Positions 33,010-40,711 of a stretch of DNA of 64,000 nucleotides are shown piece after piece. Origin of the DNA: an uncultured Pelagibacteraceae bacterium (GTDB lineage Bacteria; Pseudomonadota; Alphaproteobacteria; Pelagibacterales; Pelagibacteraceae); NCBI GenBank assembly GCA_902573425.1, contig CACGJO010000001.1:248001-312000 (forward strand). Direction: 5' to 3'. Under the pieces are notes generated by a model. It was not told where the DNA came from, did no database searches, and saw only the letters and a list, made by a program, of their open reading frames with translations. Position numbers and translations under genes: made by a program. How positions within the stretch are numbered: position 1 is the stretch's first letter; every line of letters starts with the position of its first letter.

Positions 33010-34356
33010 ATGGCGGTTAAAAAGTACTCTGTAATATTAAATAAAAAAATTAAAGAATTTAATAAAGTTATTGAACCTGATTCTGACAAATCAATTTCTA
33101 TTAGAGCTTTTTTAATTGGCTCAATAAGCCAAGGTATTTCTAAAATATCAAATGTTCTTTTAAGTGAAGATGTTTTCTCAACAATAGAATGTCTAAAAAA
33201 ATTAAATTGCAAAATAATAAAGGAAGGAAAAAGTAGATATAAAATCTTTGGTAAGGGGCTCGGATCATATTATGCAAAAAAAAATATCCTTTTAGATTTG
33301 GGTAATAGTGGTACAGGTCTTCGGCTAATAAGTTCAATAATATCTACAACGCCAAATATTGAAGTAAATCTTACCGGAGACAGTTCATTAAAAAAAAGAA
33401 ATATGTCCAAACTCATCGCCCTTTTAAGTGAATTTGGGGCAGAAGTTTTTCCAAAAAATACAGTTCGTCTTCCATTCAAATTGAGATCCTCAAATTTCCC
33501 GGTTGGAATAAAATATATTGCAGGAAGTTCAGCGCAGCTTAAAAGTGCTGCAATACTAGCTGCATTAAATTCGTTCGGAACTACGACGGTCTTACAAAAG
33601 TATAAGACACGAGACCATACAGAAAATTTACTTACTAAAAATTCAAAAAGTATATTATTCAAAAATAAAAAAGATGTAATAAAAATTTCTGGTAAAAAAA
33701 CACTAGATCCATTTAATATTAAAGTACCTTCTGACCCTTCCTCTGCAGCTTTTTTTACTGCAATATGTTTATTGAATCAAAATTCGAGCCTTAAAATTAA
33801 AAATGTTTGTGTAAATCCAAAAAGACTAGGATTCTACAATATTTTAAAAAAAAACGGAGCTCAAATAAAAATTAGTAATAGAAAAAAAATTAACAACGAG
33901 TATGTAGGCGATATCTTGATAAAAAGTAGTAAAATTAATTTTTTAAGAACTAATTTCTCACATTACCTGACTGCAACGGATGAATATCCCATAATGTTTG
34001 TAATAGCTGCTTTTCTAAAAGGCACTTCAAAGTTTACTGGCATTGGCGAGCTTGCTAATAAGGAGTCAAATAGAATTATCGAGATGAAAAAAATTTTAGT
34101 GAAACTTGGAGTCAAATGTAAGTCCTCAAGTAACTCAATCACAATTAACGGGGGAAAAAGTTTTATAAAAAGAAATAATTTTTTAAAGATTAATTCGTTG
34201 AATGATCACAGAATAGCAATGTCTTGTGTAGTGCTAGCACTATGTGCTGGTTTAAAAATAATCATAAGCGGGTTTGAGACTGTGAATACTTCTTCTCCAT
34301 CTTTTCTAAAAATAGTGAAAAAACTCGGCGGAAAATATGAAATTAAAAAAAAATAA
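33010..34356 (+). CDS. aroA: 3-phosphoshikimate 1-carboxyvinyltransferase (EPSP synthase)
   Basis: AroA joins shikimate-3-phosphate and PEP in the aromatic pathway. The 448-residue protein keeps DKSIS near the start, LGNSGTGLRL (about residue 97), SSAQLKSA, the RDHTENLL block, DPSSAAFF, TDEYPIM and NDHRIAMS. Two usually strict positions differ: DKSISHRA reads DKSISIRA, and KESDR reads KESNR. It is followed by cmk with a 20-base overlap, a frequent aroA-cmk-rpsA order. The enzyme is almost certainly active, but its sequence is fast-evolving. Confidence 0.93.
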   Translation: MAVKKYSVILNKKIKEFNKVIEPDSDKSISIRAFLIGSISQGISKISNVLLSEDVFSTIECLKKLNCKIIKEGKSRYKIFGKGLGSYYAKKNILLDLGNSGTGLRLISSIISTTPNIEVNLTGDSSLKKRNMSKLIALLSEFGAEVFPKNTVRLPFKLRSSNFPVGIKYIAGSSAQLKSAAILAALNSFGTTTVLQKYKTRDHTENLLTKNSKSILFKNKKDVIKISGKKTLDPFNIKVPSDPSSAAFFTAICLLNQNSSLKIKNVCVNPKRLGFYNILKKNGAQIKISNRKKINNEYVGDILIKSSKINFLRTNFSHYLTATDEYPIMFVIAAFLKGTSKFTGIGELANKESNRIIEMKKILVKLGVKCKSSSNSITINGGKSFIKRNNFLKINSLNDHRIAMSCVVLALCAGLKIIISGFETVNTSSPSFLKIVKKLGGKYEIKKK

Positions 34357-34999
34357 TAAATTTTTAGTAGCTGCAGACGGTGCTGCAGCAAGCGGTAAAA
34401 CAACAGGTTCTAGAATTATATCTAGAAAATATGGATTAAAATTTTTATCATCAGGTCTACTTTATAGGTATGCAGCTCAACAACTTTTAAAATATAATCC
34501 AAAAAACAAAATTAAATTTTTAAAATTGAAGTTTAAAAAATTAAACTATAATAAAATAAATAAAATTAATCTTCATTCATCGAAGATTTCTGAATATACC
34601 TCCATTATCGCAAAACAAAAAAAAATAAGAAGTATACTAAAAAAGTTTCAACAAGATTTTGCATCAAAACATAAAAAAGTTTGTATTGAAGGGAGGGATA
34701 TTGGAACAGTAATTTTGCCCAAAGCAGACTTAAAATTTTTTTTTATTTGTAACTTAAAAATTGCTGCAAAAAGAAGATTTAAAGAATTAAAGAAAAAAAA
34801 TAAATTTTTAAAATTTAAAAATGTTAAAAAAGAGCTTCAAAATCGTAATTTAAGAGATGTTTCAAGAAAAAACAGCCCTTTACTAAAAAGCCCTGATGCG
34901 GTAATTGTGGACACCGGAAAAACAAGAAATATTACTATGATGATTAACAAAATGAGTAAACATATGGATAGAAAGATTTTAGAGAAGTATGGAAATTAA
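34337..34999 (+). CDS. cmk: Cytidylate kinase
   Basis: Cmk phosphorylates CMP and dCMP. The 220-residue protein has a P-loop DGAAASGKTT (about residue 15), the EGRDIGTVILPKAD block (about 117) and RNLRDVSR. The substrate-binding D-T-G-x-x-Y-R motif reads SSGLLYR here, a notable change. The N-terminus overlaps aroA by 20 bases and the end overlaps rpsA by 11, so the three are translated as a unit. It is very lysine-rich. Confidence 0.9.
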   Translation: MKLKKNNKFLVAADGAAASGKTTGSRIISRKYGLKFLSSGLLYRYAAQQLLKYNPKNKIKFLKLKFKKLNYNKINKINLHSSKISEYTSIIAKQKKIRSILKKFQQDFASKHKKVCIEGRDIGTVILPKADLKFFFICNLKIAAKRRFKELKKKNKFLKFKNVKKELQNRNLRDVSRKNSPLLKSPDAVIVDTGKTRNITMMINKMSKHMDRKILEKYGN

Positions 35000-36746
35000 A
35001 ACTGAAGCGTCTAAAAACCCTGGTGTTAAAGAATTTGAAGCACTATTAAAAGAAGATTTAAAAAAAAGAGATTTAAAAGAAGGCAATATCATCAAAGCTA
35101 CTATTAGCGAAATTGGAAAAAAATTCGTATTTGTAGATTTAAAAGCAAAATCTGAAGGCATAATTCCAATTGAAGAATTTAAAATTTCTAAAGAATTCCA
35201 AGATTTAAAAGTTGGTTCTAAAGTAGATGTATATTTAGAAAGAATTGAGTCATTCAAATCTGGAGAAATTGTTGTTAGTCGTGAAAAAGCTAGACGAATG
35301 AGCACATGGAAAAAAATGGAAAAAGCTTTTGAGACACAGGAAGAAGTTGAGGGAATAATTACAAGTAAAGTAAAAGGCGGCATGGTAGTTAATATTAATT
35401 CTTGTTTGTGTTTTTTACCAGGATCACAAATTTCAACAACTCCTTTAAAAAATTTTGAAATAGATAAGTTAATGAATAAACCGCTTAAGTTTATTGTGGT
35501 TAAGTGTGATAAAGCTAGAGGAAACCTGGTAGTTTCCAGAAGAGCAATTCTAGAAAAGAGTCGAAATGAAGGTCTAGAAAAAATTCTATCTAAAATTAAA
35601 GTTGGCGATATTGTTGAAGGTAAGTGTAAAGCAATTCTGGATTGGGGGGCTTTCATAGATTTAGATGGTGCGGATGGACTTTGTCACGTAACAGATCTTG
35701 CATACTCGAGGGTAAAGAAAACCTCAGACCTTTTGTCTGTAGGTCAAACCATGAAATTTAAGGTAATTAAGATTGATCCTGAAACAAAAAGGATCAGTTT
35801 AGGAATTAAGCAAATGTTTGCTGATCCTTATGAAGATTTAGATAAAAAATATAAAGTTGGTGATATATGTAAAGCTGTAGTGACGAAGTGTGTAGAATAC
35901 GGAGTTTTTGCAAAAATATCCGAAAATTTAGAAGGATTAATCCACTCATCTGAGTTGAGTTATACAAAAAAAAATGTTCAACCAAGTAAAATTTTGTCTC
36001 CCTCGCAAGAGATCAAGGTTCGTATAATTGAAATAGATACCTCTAAAAGAAGAATATCATTAAGTTACAGACAGACTTTAGAAAACCCTTGGGATATTGT
36101 TACAAAAAAATCTCCAGTTGGATCGACAGTAAATTGCAAGGTGAACAATATTACAGATTTTGGCTTATTTGTTACAATTGAAAGTTCAGACCTAATAGGT
36201 ATGATTCACTTTAAGGACCTTGCTTGGAGTGAAAACGAGCAAAACTTAAAAAAATTCAAAAAAAACGATTCTCTTAAAGCTAAAGTATTAGAAATAGATA
36301 AAGAGAAAGAAAAAATTAGATTGGGACTTAAACAATTAGAAAAATCCCCTTTTGACTATTTCAAAGACGAAAATTTAAAAATAGGAAGTATAATAACGGT
36401 TTCTGTAAAAGAAATTTTGCCGAAAAAAGGTATTCGAGTTGTGATTGGAAATAATGAAAATTTAATTACTACGATTAAAAAAAGTGATTTAGCTTTAAAC
36501 GTGCAAGATCAGCGAGAAACGATTTTTCAGCCAGGGAATAGATTAGATTGCGCAATAATTGATTTAAAGCCTGAACAAAGCAAAGTGGTCCTTTCTGTAA
36601 AAGAAAAAGAGCGAATTGAAAATGAGGAAGCGATTAAAAAATTTGGTAAAGAAGGAAAATCAAGTGGCCAGTCTTTAAAATCAATTTTTGGTAAAGTTCT
36701 TGGTTCAAAGAAAAAAGACAAAAAGAAGGACAAAGAAGATAAATAA
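34989..36746 (+). CDS. rpsA: 30S ribosomal protein S1
   Basis: S1 helps mRNAs bind the ribosome. The 585-residue protein has six S1/OB repeats, for example GNIIKATISEIGKKFVFVDL, GDIVEGKCKAILDWGAFIDL, GDICKAVVTKCVEYGVFAKI and GSTVNCKVNNITDFGLFVTI, and a Lys-rich C-terminal tail. The length is close to the E. coli form. It starts inside cmk and its stop overlaps ihfB (TAATG). Active S1 matters here because many genes in the window lack a clear Shine-Dalgarno sequence. Confidence 0.97.
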   Translation: MEIKTEASKNPGVKEFEALLKEDLKKRDLKEGNIIKATISEIGKKFVFVDLKAKSEGIIPIEEFKISKEFQDLKVGSKVDVYLERIESFKSGEIVVSREKARRMSTWKKMEKAFETQEEVEGIITSKVKGGMVVNINSCLCFLPGSQISTTPLKNFEIDKLMNKPLKFIVVKCDKARGNLVVSRRAILEKSRNEGLEKILSKIKVGDIVEGKCKAILDWGAFIDLDGADGLCHVTDLAYSRVKKTSDLLSVGQTMKFKVIKIDPETKRISLGIKQMFADPYEDLDKKYKVGDICKAVVTKCVEYGVFAKISENLEGLIHSSELSYTKKNVQPSKILSPSQEIKVRIIEIDTSKRRISLSYRQTLENPWDIVTKKSPVGSTVNCKVNNITDFGLFVTIESSDLIGMIHFKDLAWSENEQNLKKFKKNDSLKAKVLEIDKEKEKIRLGLKQLEKSPFDYFKDENLKIGSIITVSVKEILPKKGIRVVIGNNENLITTIKKSDLALNVQDQRETIFQPGNRLDCAIIDLKPEQSKVVLSVKEKERIENEEAIKKFGKEGKSSGQSLKSIFGKVLGSKKKDKKKDKEDK

Positions 36747-37042
36747 TGGTGAGATCGGAGATAATTTCAAAATTATCTAAAAGAATTCATCATAAGCTTA
36801 AAAGAAAAGATCTCGAAAATATTTTTCAAATTATACTAGACACCATTATTCAAGGAATTGAGAATAATAAAAGTACAGAACTAAGAGATTTTGGTAGGTT
36901 CTCTGTAAAAGAATTAAAAGATAAAATTGCAATAAATCCGCGCACAGGTGATAAATTTAGATCTTCTAAAAAAAAATCTGTATCTTTCAAGATGTCTGCG
37001 GAGTTAAGAAAAAGAGTAAACGAAGATAGGGTAAAAAATTGA
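36746..37042 (+). CDS. ihfB: Integration host factor beta subunit
   Basis: This DNA-bending protein of the HU/IHF family has 98 residues. The helical dimer core is followed by the beta-arm motif INPRTGDKFRSS and the C-terminal SVSFKMSAELRKRVN. The position right after rpsA is the usual place for ihfB and separates it from HU. The stop TGA overlaps the TTG start of pyrF. Confidence 0.94.
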   Translation: MVRSEIISKLSKRIHHKLKRKDLENIFQIILDTIIQGIENNKSTELRDFGRFSVKELKDKIAINPRTGDKFRSSKKKSVSFKMSAELRKRVNEDRVKN

Positions 37043-37695
37043 AAAAGAATATTTTTGTAGCTTTAGATTTCTCAAATTTCGAGAAAGCTTTAGATGTTGC
37101 AAATCAAGTAAAAAATGATGCTGCTGGGCTAAAAATCACCAATGAATTATTTGCCATTTGTGGAAAAGAAGGACTAAAAAAACTTGCAGGATTTGGTCTT
37201 GAAATATTTTTAGATTTAAAGATTCATGACGTTCCGAATACAGTTAAGAAAACTGTTGCGAGTATCGCTTCATTAAAAACCACGAAATATTTAACGGTTC
37301 ACACCAGTGGAGGTTTGAATATGCTTATGGCAGCAAAGGAGGCTTCGGGAAATTTAGAATTGTTAGGTGTAACAGTACTGACCTCTCAATCTGCATCTCA
37401 AGAACAGGTTAAACATTTAGCAGACCTGGGTATAAAATCTGGGCTTAGTGGTATAGTTGCCTCAGCACAGGAATATTCATCTCTAAGGTCTTTGTCAAAA
37501 AACTTAAAGATTTTTTGTCCTGGAATTCGAGGTCTTGAAGATAAAAAAGATGACCAAAAAAGAGTTATGAGTTACTCAGAGTTTTATAAAATTTCAAAAA
37601 ATGATGATAAAGCATTTACAGTAATAGGAAGACCAATCTATGAAAGTGGAGATGCTAGTCAAAACATTAAAAAAATTATACAGTCAGCTAAATAA
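37039..37695 (+). CDS. pyrF: Orotidine 5'-phosphate decarboxylase, TTG start
   Basis: PyrF decarboxylates OMP to UMP. The 218-residue TIM barrel has FVALDF at its start, the catalytic FLDLKIHDVPNTV (about residue 57), VTVLTS, the CPGIR loop and FTVIGRPIYES. The start codon is TTG, and it overlaps the ihfB stop (TTGA). This is the only position matching the family N-terminus and suggests low, coupled initiation. trpF, often the next gene in alphaproteobacteria, is missing here. Confidence 0.93.
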   Translation: MKKNIFVALDFSNFEKALDVANQVKNDAAGLKITNELFAICGKEGLKKLAGFGLEIFLDLKIHDVPNTVKKTVASIASLKTTKYLTVHTSGGLNMLMAAKEASGNLELLGVTVLTSQSASQEQVKHLADLGIKSGLSGIVASAQEYSSLRSLSKNLKIFCPGIRGLEDKKDDQKRVMSYSEFYKISKNDDKAFTVIGRPIYESGDASQNIKKIIQSAK

Positions 37696-37716
37696 TAATA
37701 TAAACACATTTTAATA

Positions 37717-38952
37717 ATGAAAGTTAAAAAAGGGATACCCTTAATTGATCAACACGATAAAAATGGTTTCTACGGTGGAAAATTTGGTGGTAACTACGTA
37801 GCTGAGACATTGAAAAAACCTATAGATGATTTATCAGAATTATTCGAGAAATGCAGAAAAGATAAAAAGTTTCTAAAAGAAAGAGATGATTTATATGAAA
37901 ATTATGTTGGATCACCTACAAGGTTTTTCAAATTACAAAATCTTACAGATCATTTAGGTGGTGCGCAGATTTATGCAAAAATGGTTTCAGATGCCAATGG
38001 AGGGGCCCATAAAATCTATAACGCTATTACGCACGCGATGTTGTGCAAAAAAGCAAAAAAAAAGTATATTTGCACAGACACTGGGGCTGGTTATAACGGA
38101 AAAATGTTTTCTATGGTCGCAAAGAAATTTGGTCTTGGATGTAAGGTCTTCATGGGAACTAGAGATATCGAAAGACAAAAACCAAACTGCGATGCAATAA
38201 GAAAAAATGGTGCAGAGATCGTTCCGGTTACTTCGGGTAGTAAAACTTTAGTAGATGCTGTTAGTGAATGTATAAGATATTGGGTATCAAATTGCGACAA
38301 AGTTCATATGGGTATTGGTAGTTTAGTGGGCCCAAATATATTTGTTAAAATTTGTGGGTGGAGTACAGCGCAAATTTCCAGAGAATTAAAAGTCCAATTA
38401 GAAGATGAGTTTGGGGAAATTCCAAACAAATTAAAATTAATTAATTGTGTTGGCGGGGGATCAAGCGCATATGGTTTTTGGAGCGAGTTTTTTGATTATA
38501 ATAAAAAACACATAGAACTTATTGGTGTCGAGGCCGGTGGACCAAAAAATAGTAAACTTCATGCTGCACCTTTGAGCAAAAATTCAAAAATTGGAATTCT
38601 TCATGGAGCAGCAGCTTATTGTGTGCAAGACAATGATGGACAAATAAGTGAGACAGAAAGTTGTTCGAGCGGACTAGATTATCCGTCATGTTCACCGATA
38701 CATTGTTTTTTAAAAGACGTTGGAAGAGCAAGGTATACTGTTGCAACCGATGAAGAGGCTTTTTCTGCATATAAACTTGTTACTGAACTTGAGGAAATTT
38801 CCCCAAGCTTAGAACCTGCACATTCTTTTGCTGAGGCAATTAAAATTGCTCCAAAACTCGATGAGTCAAATATTATAATAGTTAATAGTTGTGGAGATAG
38901 TCTTAAAGACAAGGATATTATAAAAAAACGTCTAGGTAACTATATAAGATGA
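37717..38952 (+). CDS. trpB: Tryptophan synthase beta chain-like protein with altered active site
   Basis: The 411-residue protein aligns over its full length with TrpB, including the PLP lysine in GGAHK and DIERQ, TSGSKTL, NCVGGGSSAYG, GVEAGG and GLDYPS. Using Salmonella numbering counted from these anchors, catalytic Glu109 is Asp (DTGAG), Gln114-His115 are Tyr-Asn, Lys167 is Val (TLVDA) and Ser377 is probably Cys (NSCGD). The REDLNHT block before GAHK is also replaced. TrpB normally makes tryptophan from indole and serine; these changes may alter the reaction or its coupling. trpA follows with a 4-base overlap. Confidence 0.85.
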   Translation: MKVKKGIPLIDQHDKNGFYGGKFGGNYVAETLKKPIDDLSELFEKCRKDKKFLKERDDLYENYVGSPTRFFKLQNLTDHLGGAQIYAKMVSDANGGAHKIYNAITHAMLCKKAKKKYICTDTGAGYNGKMFSMVAKKFGLGCKVFMGTRDIERQKPNCDAIRKNGAEIVPVTSGSKTLVDAVSECIRYWVSNCDKVHMGIGSLVGPNIFVKICGWSTAQISRELKVQLEDEFGEIPNKLKLINCVGGGSSAYGFWSEFFDYNKKHIELIGVEAGGPKNSKLHAAPLSKNSKIGILHGAAAYCVQDNDGQISETESCSSGLDYPSCSPIHCFLKDVGRARYTVATDEEAFSAYKLVTELEEISPSLEPAHSFAEAIKIAPKLDESNIIIVNSCGDSLKDKDIIKKRLGNYIR

Positions 38953-39749
38953 AGTCTCAAATTAGTTTAGCTTTTGAAAAATGTAAAAGAGAAAATAGGC
39001 CTGCTCTATTAACCTATACCGTTGCGGGTGATAATTCCAAAAAAAAGTCATTAGAAATTTTAAAATCTATATCCCAACATGCAGATATTTTAGAGATCGG
39101 TTTTCCTTTTAATGCACCAACTGCAGATGGTCCACAAATTCAAAACAGTACTTACAGAGCCTTAAAGAATGGATTTAAGCTTAAAGATGCTTTTCAAATT
39201 GTCAAAAATTACAAAAAAATGAGAAATGCAAAACCCTGTATTCTTATGGGATATTATCAAATGGTTTATCATTATGGAGAAAAAAAGTTTATAAAAAAAT
39301 GTAAACAAGTAGGTGTCAATGGTTTGATAATTGTAGATCTTCCTTGGCCAGATAATAAAAAATTTTCAAAATTATGCAAAAAAAATTCAATTACTTTTGT
39401 TCAACTTATATCGCCTACAACATCAAAAGAAAGAATGAAAAAAATTATTAGAGATTCTCACGATCTAAATTATTTGATAAGTATGTTATCAACCACGGGA
39501 GGAAAATTAAAAGTTTCTCCAAAGAGAATTTTAAAAAATTATTTCAAAATTAAAAGAATCAATAAATCAAAAAATATGGTAATTGGATTTGGTATCACTA
39601 ATAAAACCATTGGTACTTTAAAAAAAGCTGATGGTTTAGTAGTCGGAAGCGCATTGTGCAAAGGAATTAGCGATTCTATTAAAAATCGTCAAAATCCTGT
39701 CATAAAATTAAATAAAATGGTAGAAGTTTTGAAAAATAAAATTATATGA
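38949..39749 (+). CDS. trpA: Tryptophan synthase alpha chain, diverged loops
   Basis: TrpA cleaves indole-3-glycerol phosphate and passes indole to TrpB. The 266-residue barrel keeps catalytic Glu49 (EIGFPF) and Asp60 (ADGP), a tyrosine at the position of Tyr175 (NYLIS), TTG in loop 6 and VVGSA at the phosphate site. Position 56, normally the Asp that salt-bridges to TrpB Lys167, is Ala (FNAPTADG). The usual PDLP reads VDLP. The catalytic residues argue it is active, while the inter-subunit contact looks rebuilt. It overlaps trpB and accD by four bases each. Confidence 0.88.
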   Translation: MKSQISLAFEKCKRENRPALLTYTVAGDNSKKKSLEILKSISQHADILEIGFPFNAPTADGPQIQNSTYRALKNGFKLKDAFQIVKNYKKMRNAKPCILMGYYQMVYHYGEKKFIKKCKQVGVNGLIIVDLPWPDNKKFSKLCKKNSITFVQLISPTTSKERMKKIIRDSHDLNYLISMLSTTGGKLKVSPKRILKNYFKIKRINKSKNMVIGFGITNKTIGTLKKADGLVVGSALCKGISDSIKNRQNPVIKLNKMVEVLKNKII

Positions 39750-40711
39750 ATTGGATAAAAGATAAAATTAAAAAGTTTGGTGACTCATTAAAAAAATACA
39801 CCAGAAGAAGACCTTCTAAAAATGAGCAAGAAAATGCGGATTGGATAAACTGTCCATCATGCAAAAAATTGCAATATAAAAAAGATTTAGAGGGCTTACA
39901 TTTTATATGCTCTTGTAACTATCACTTTGATTATCCAGCTAAACTAAGGCTAAAAAATTTATTTGATAATTCTTTTTATGAAGAAATTCCGTGTCCACCA
40001 GCAGACTCTGATCCATTAAATTTTAAAATAAATAATAAACCATACATCTCAAAAAGAAAAAAATATGAAGAAGCTACAGGACTTGACTCCGCGTTTGCAT
40101 GCGCTTCAGGTAAAATAAATGGTTTAACAGCTGTAGTAGTCTGTTCTGAGTGGAAATTTGGTGGTAGCGCAATGACACCAAAAGAGAGTGAACATTTTAT
40201 TTCAGCAGCTGTAAAAGCAATTGAAATTAAAGCTGATATTTTTATTTCTATTTTGCAAAGTGGAGGTATGGCTGTAACTGGTGGTACAGTTGCGCTGGCT
40301 GCAGGTATGACGAAGACGACCATAGCTTACGCTGAATTAAAGAAAGCAGGAATTTTAACAATTGGTGTAGCTTGTTCTAAATTAAGTGGAGGAACTTATG
40401 TTATGTGGAATAATCATGATATTTTATGTGTTGAGTCACCCGGTTCACATGACATTTTATTTAGTGGAAAAAGAGTTACTGCAAATCTTAAATCTGGCGA
40501 ACAATTGCCTGAAGATTTTGGACAAGGATCGTCACTTGAAGCTTTGGTTGATATAATTTTTTCAAGTAGATTAGAAATTAAAGATGGTATTATAAAAATT
40601 GCAAGAGTCTTGTTGAAAAAACCAAAAATTAAATCTATAGCTGATAGTCCAAGTGAAACTATAGATGAGAGCATCGAAAAAACTTTATCAGAAACTTCAA
40701 AAGCAGTATAG
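39746..40711 (+). CDS. accD: Acetyl-CoA carboxylase carboxyltransferase beta subunit, diverged
   Basis: AccD is the partner of AccA in malonyl-CoA synthesis. The 321-residue protein has the expected N-terminus (WIKDKIKKFG), zinc ribbon and crotonase-like fold. The zinc site is CPSC (36-39) then CSC (55-57), a CxC in place of the usual CxxC. Hallmarks also differ: SGGARMQE reads SGGMAVTG, and the GFAGPRV block reads LFSGKRV. The oxyanion glycines remain. The order trpB-trpA-accD-folC is the standard alphaproteobacterial context. AccA elsewhere in the window is orthodox in its core. Confidence 0.87.
   Translation: MNWIKDKIKKFGDSLKKYTRRRPSKNEQENADWINCPSCKKLQYKKDLEGLHFICSCNYHFDYPAKLRLKNLFDNSFYEEIPCPPADSDPLNFKINNKPYISKRKKYEEATGLDSAFACASGKINGLTAVVVCSEWKFGGSAMTPKESEHFISAAVKAIEIKADIFISILQSGGMAVTGGTVALAAGMTKTTIAYAELKKAGILTIGVACSKLSGGTYVMWNNHDILCVESPGSHDILFSGKRVTANLKSGEQLPEDFGQGSSLEALVDIIFSSRLEIKDGIIKIARVLLKKPKIKSIADSPSETIDESIEKTLSETSKAV

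Noticed and set aside
37987-38912. Several overlapping antisense frames within trpB
   Set aside because: They are shadows in the opposite strand of a continuous, full-length TrpB alignment; none has a start signal or domain.
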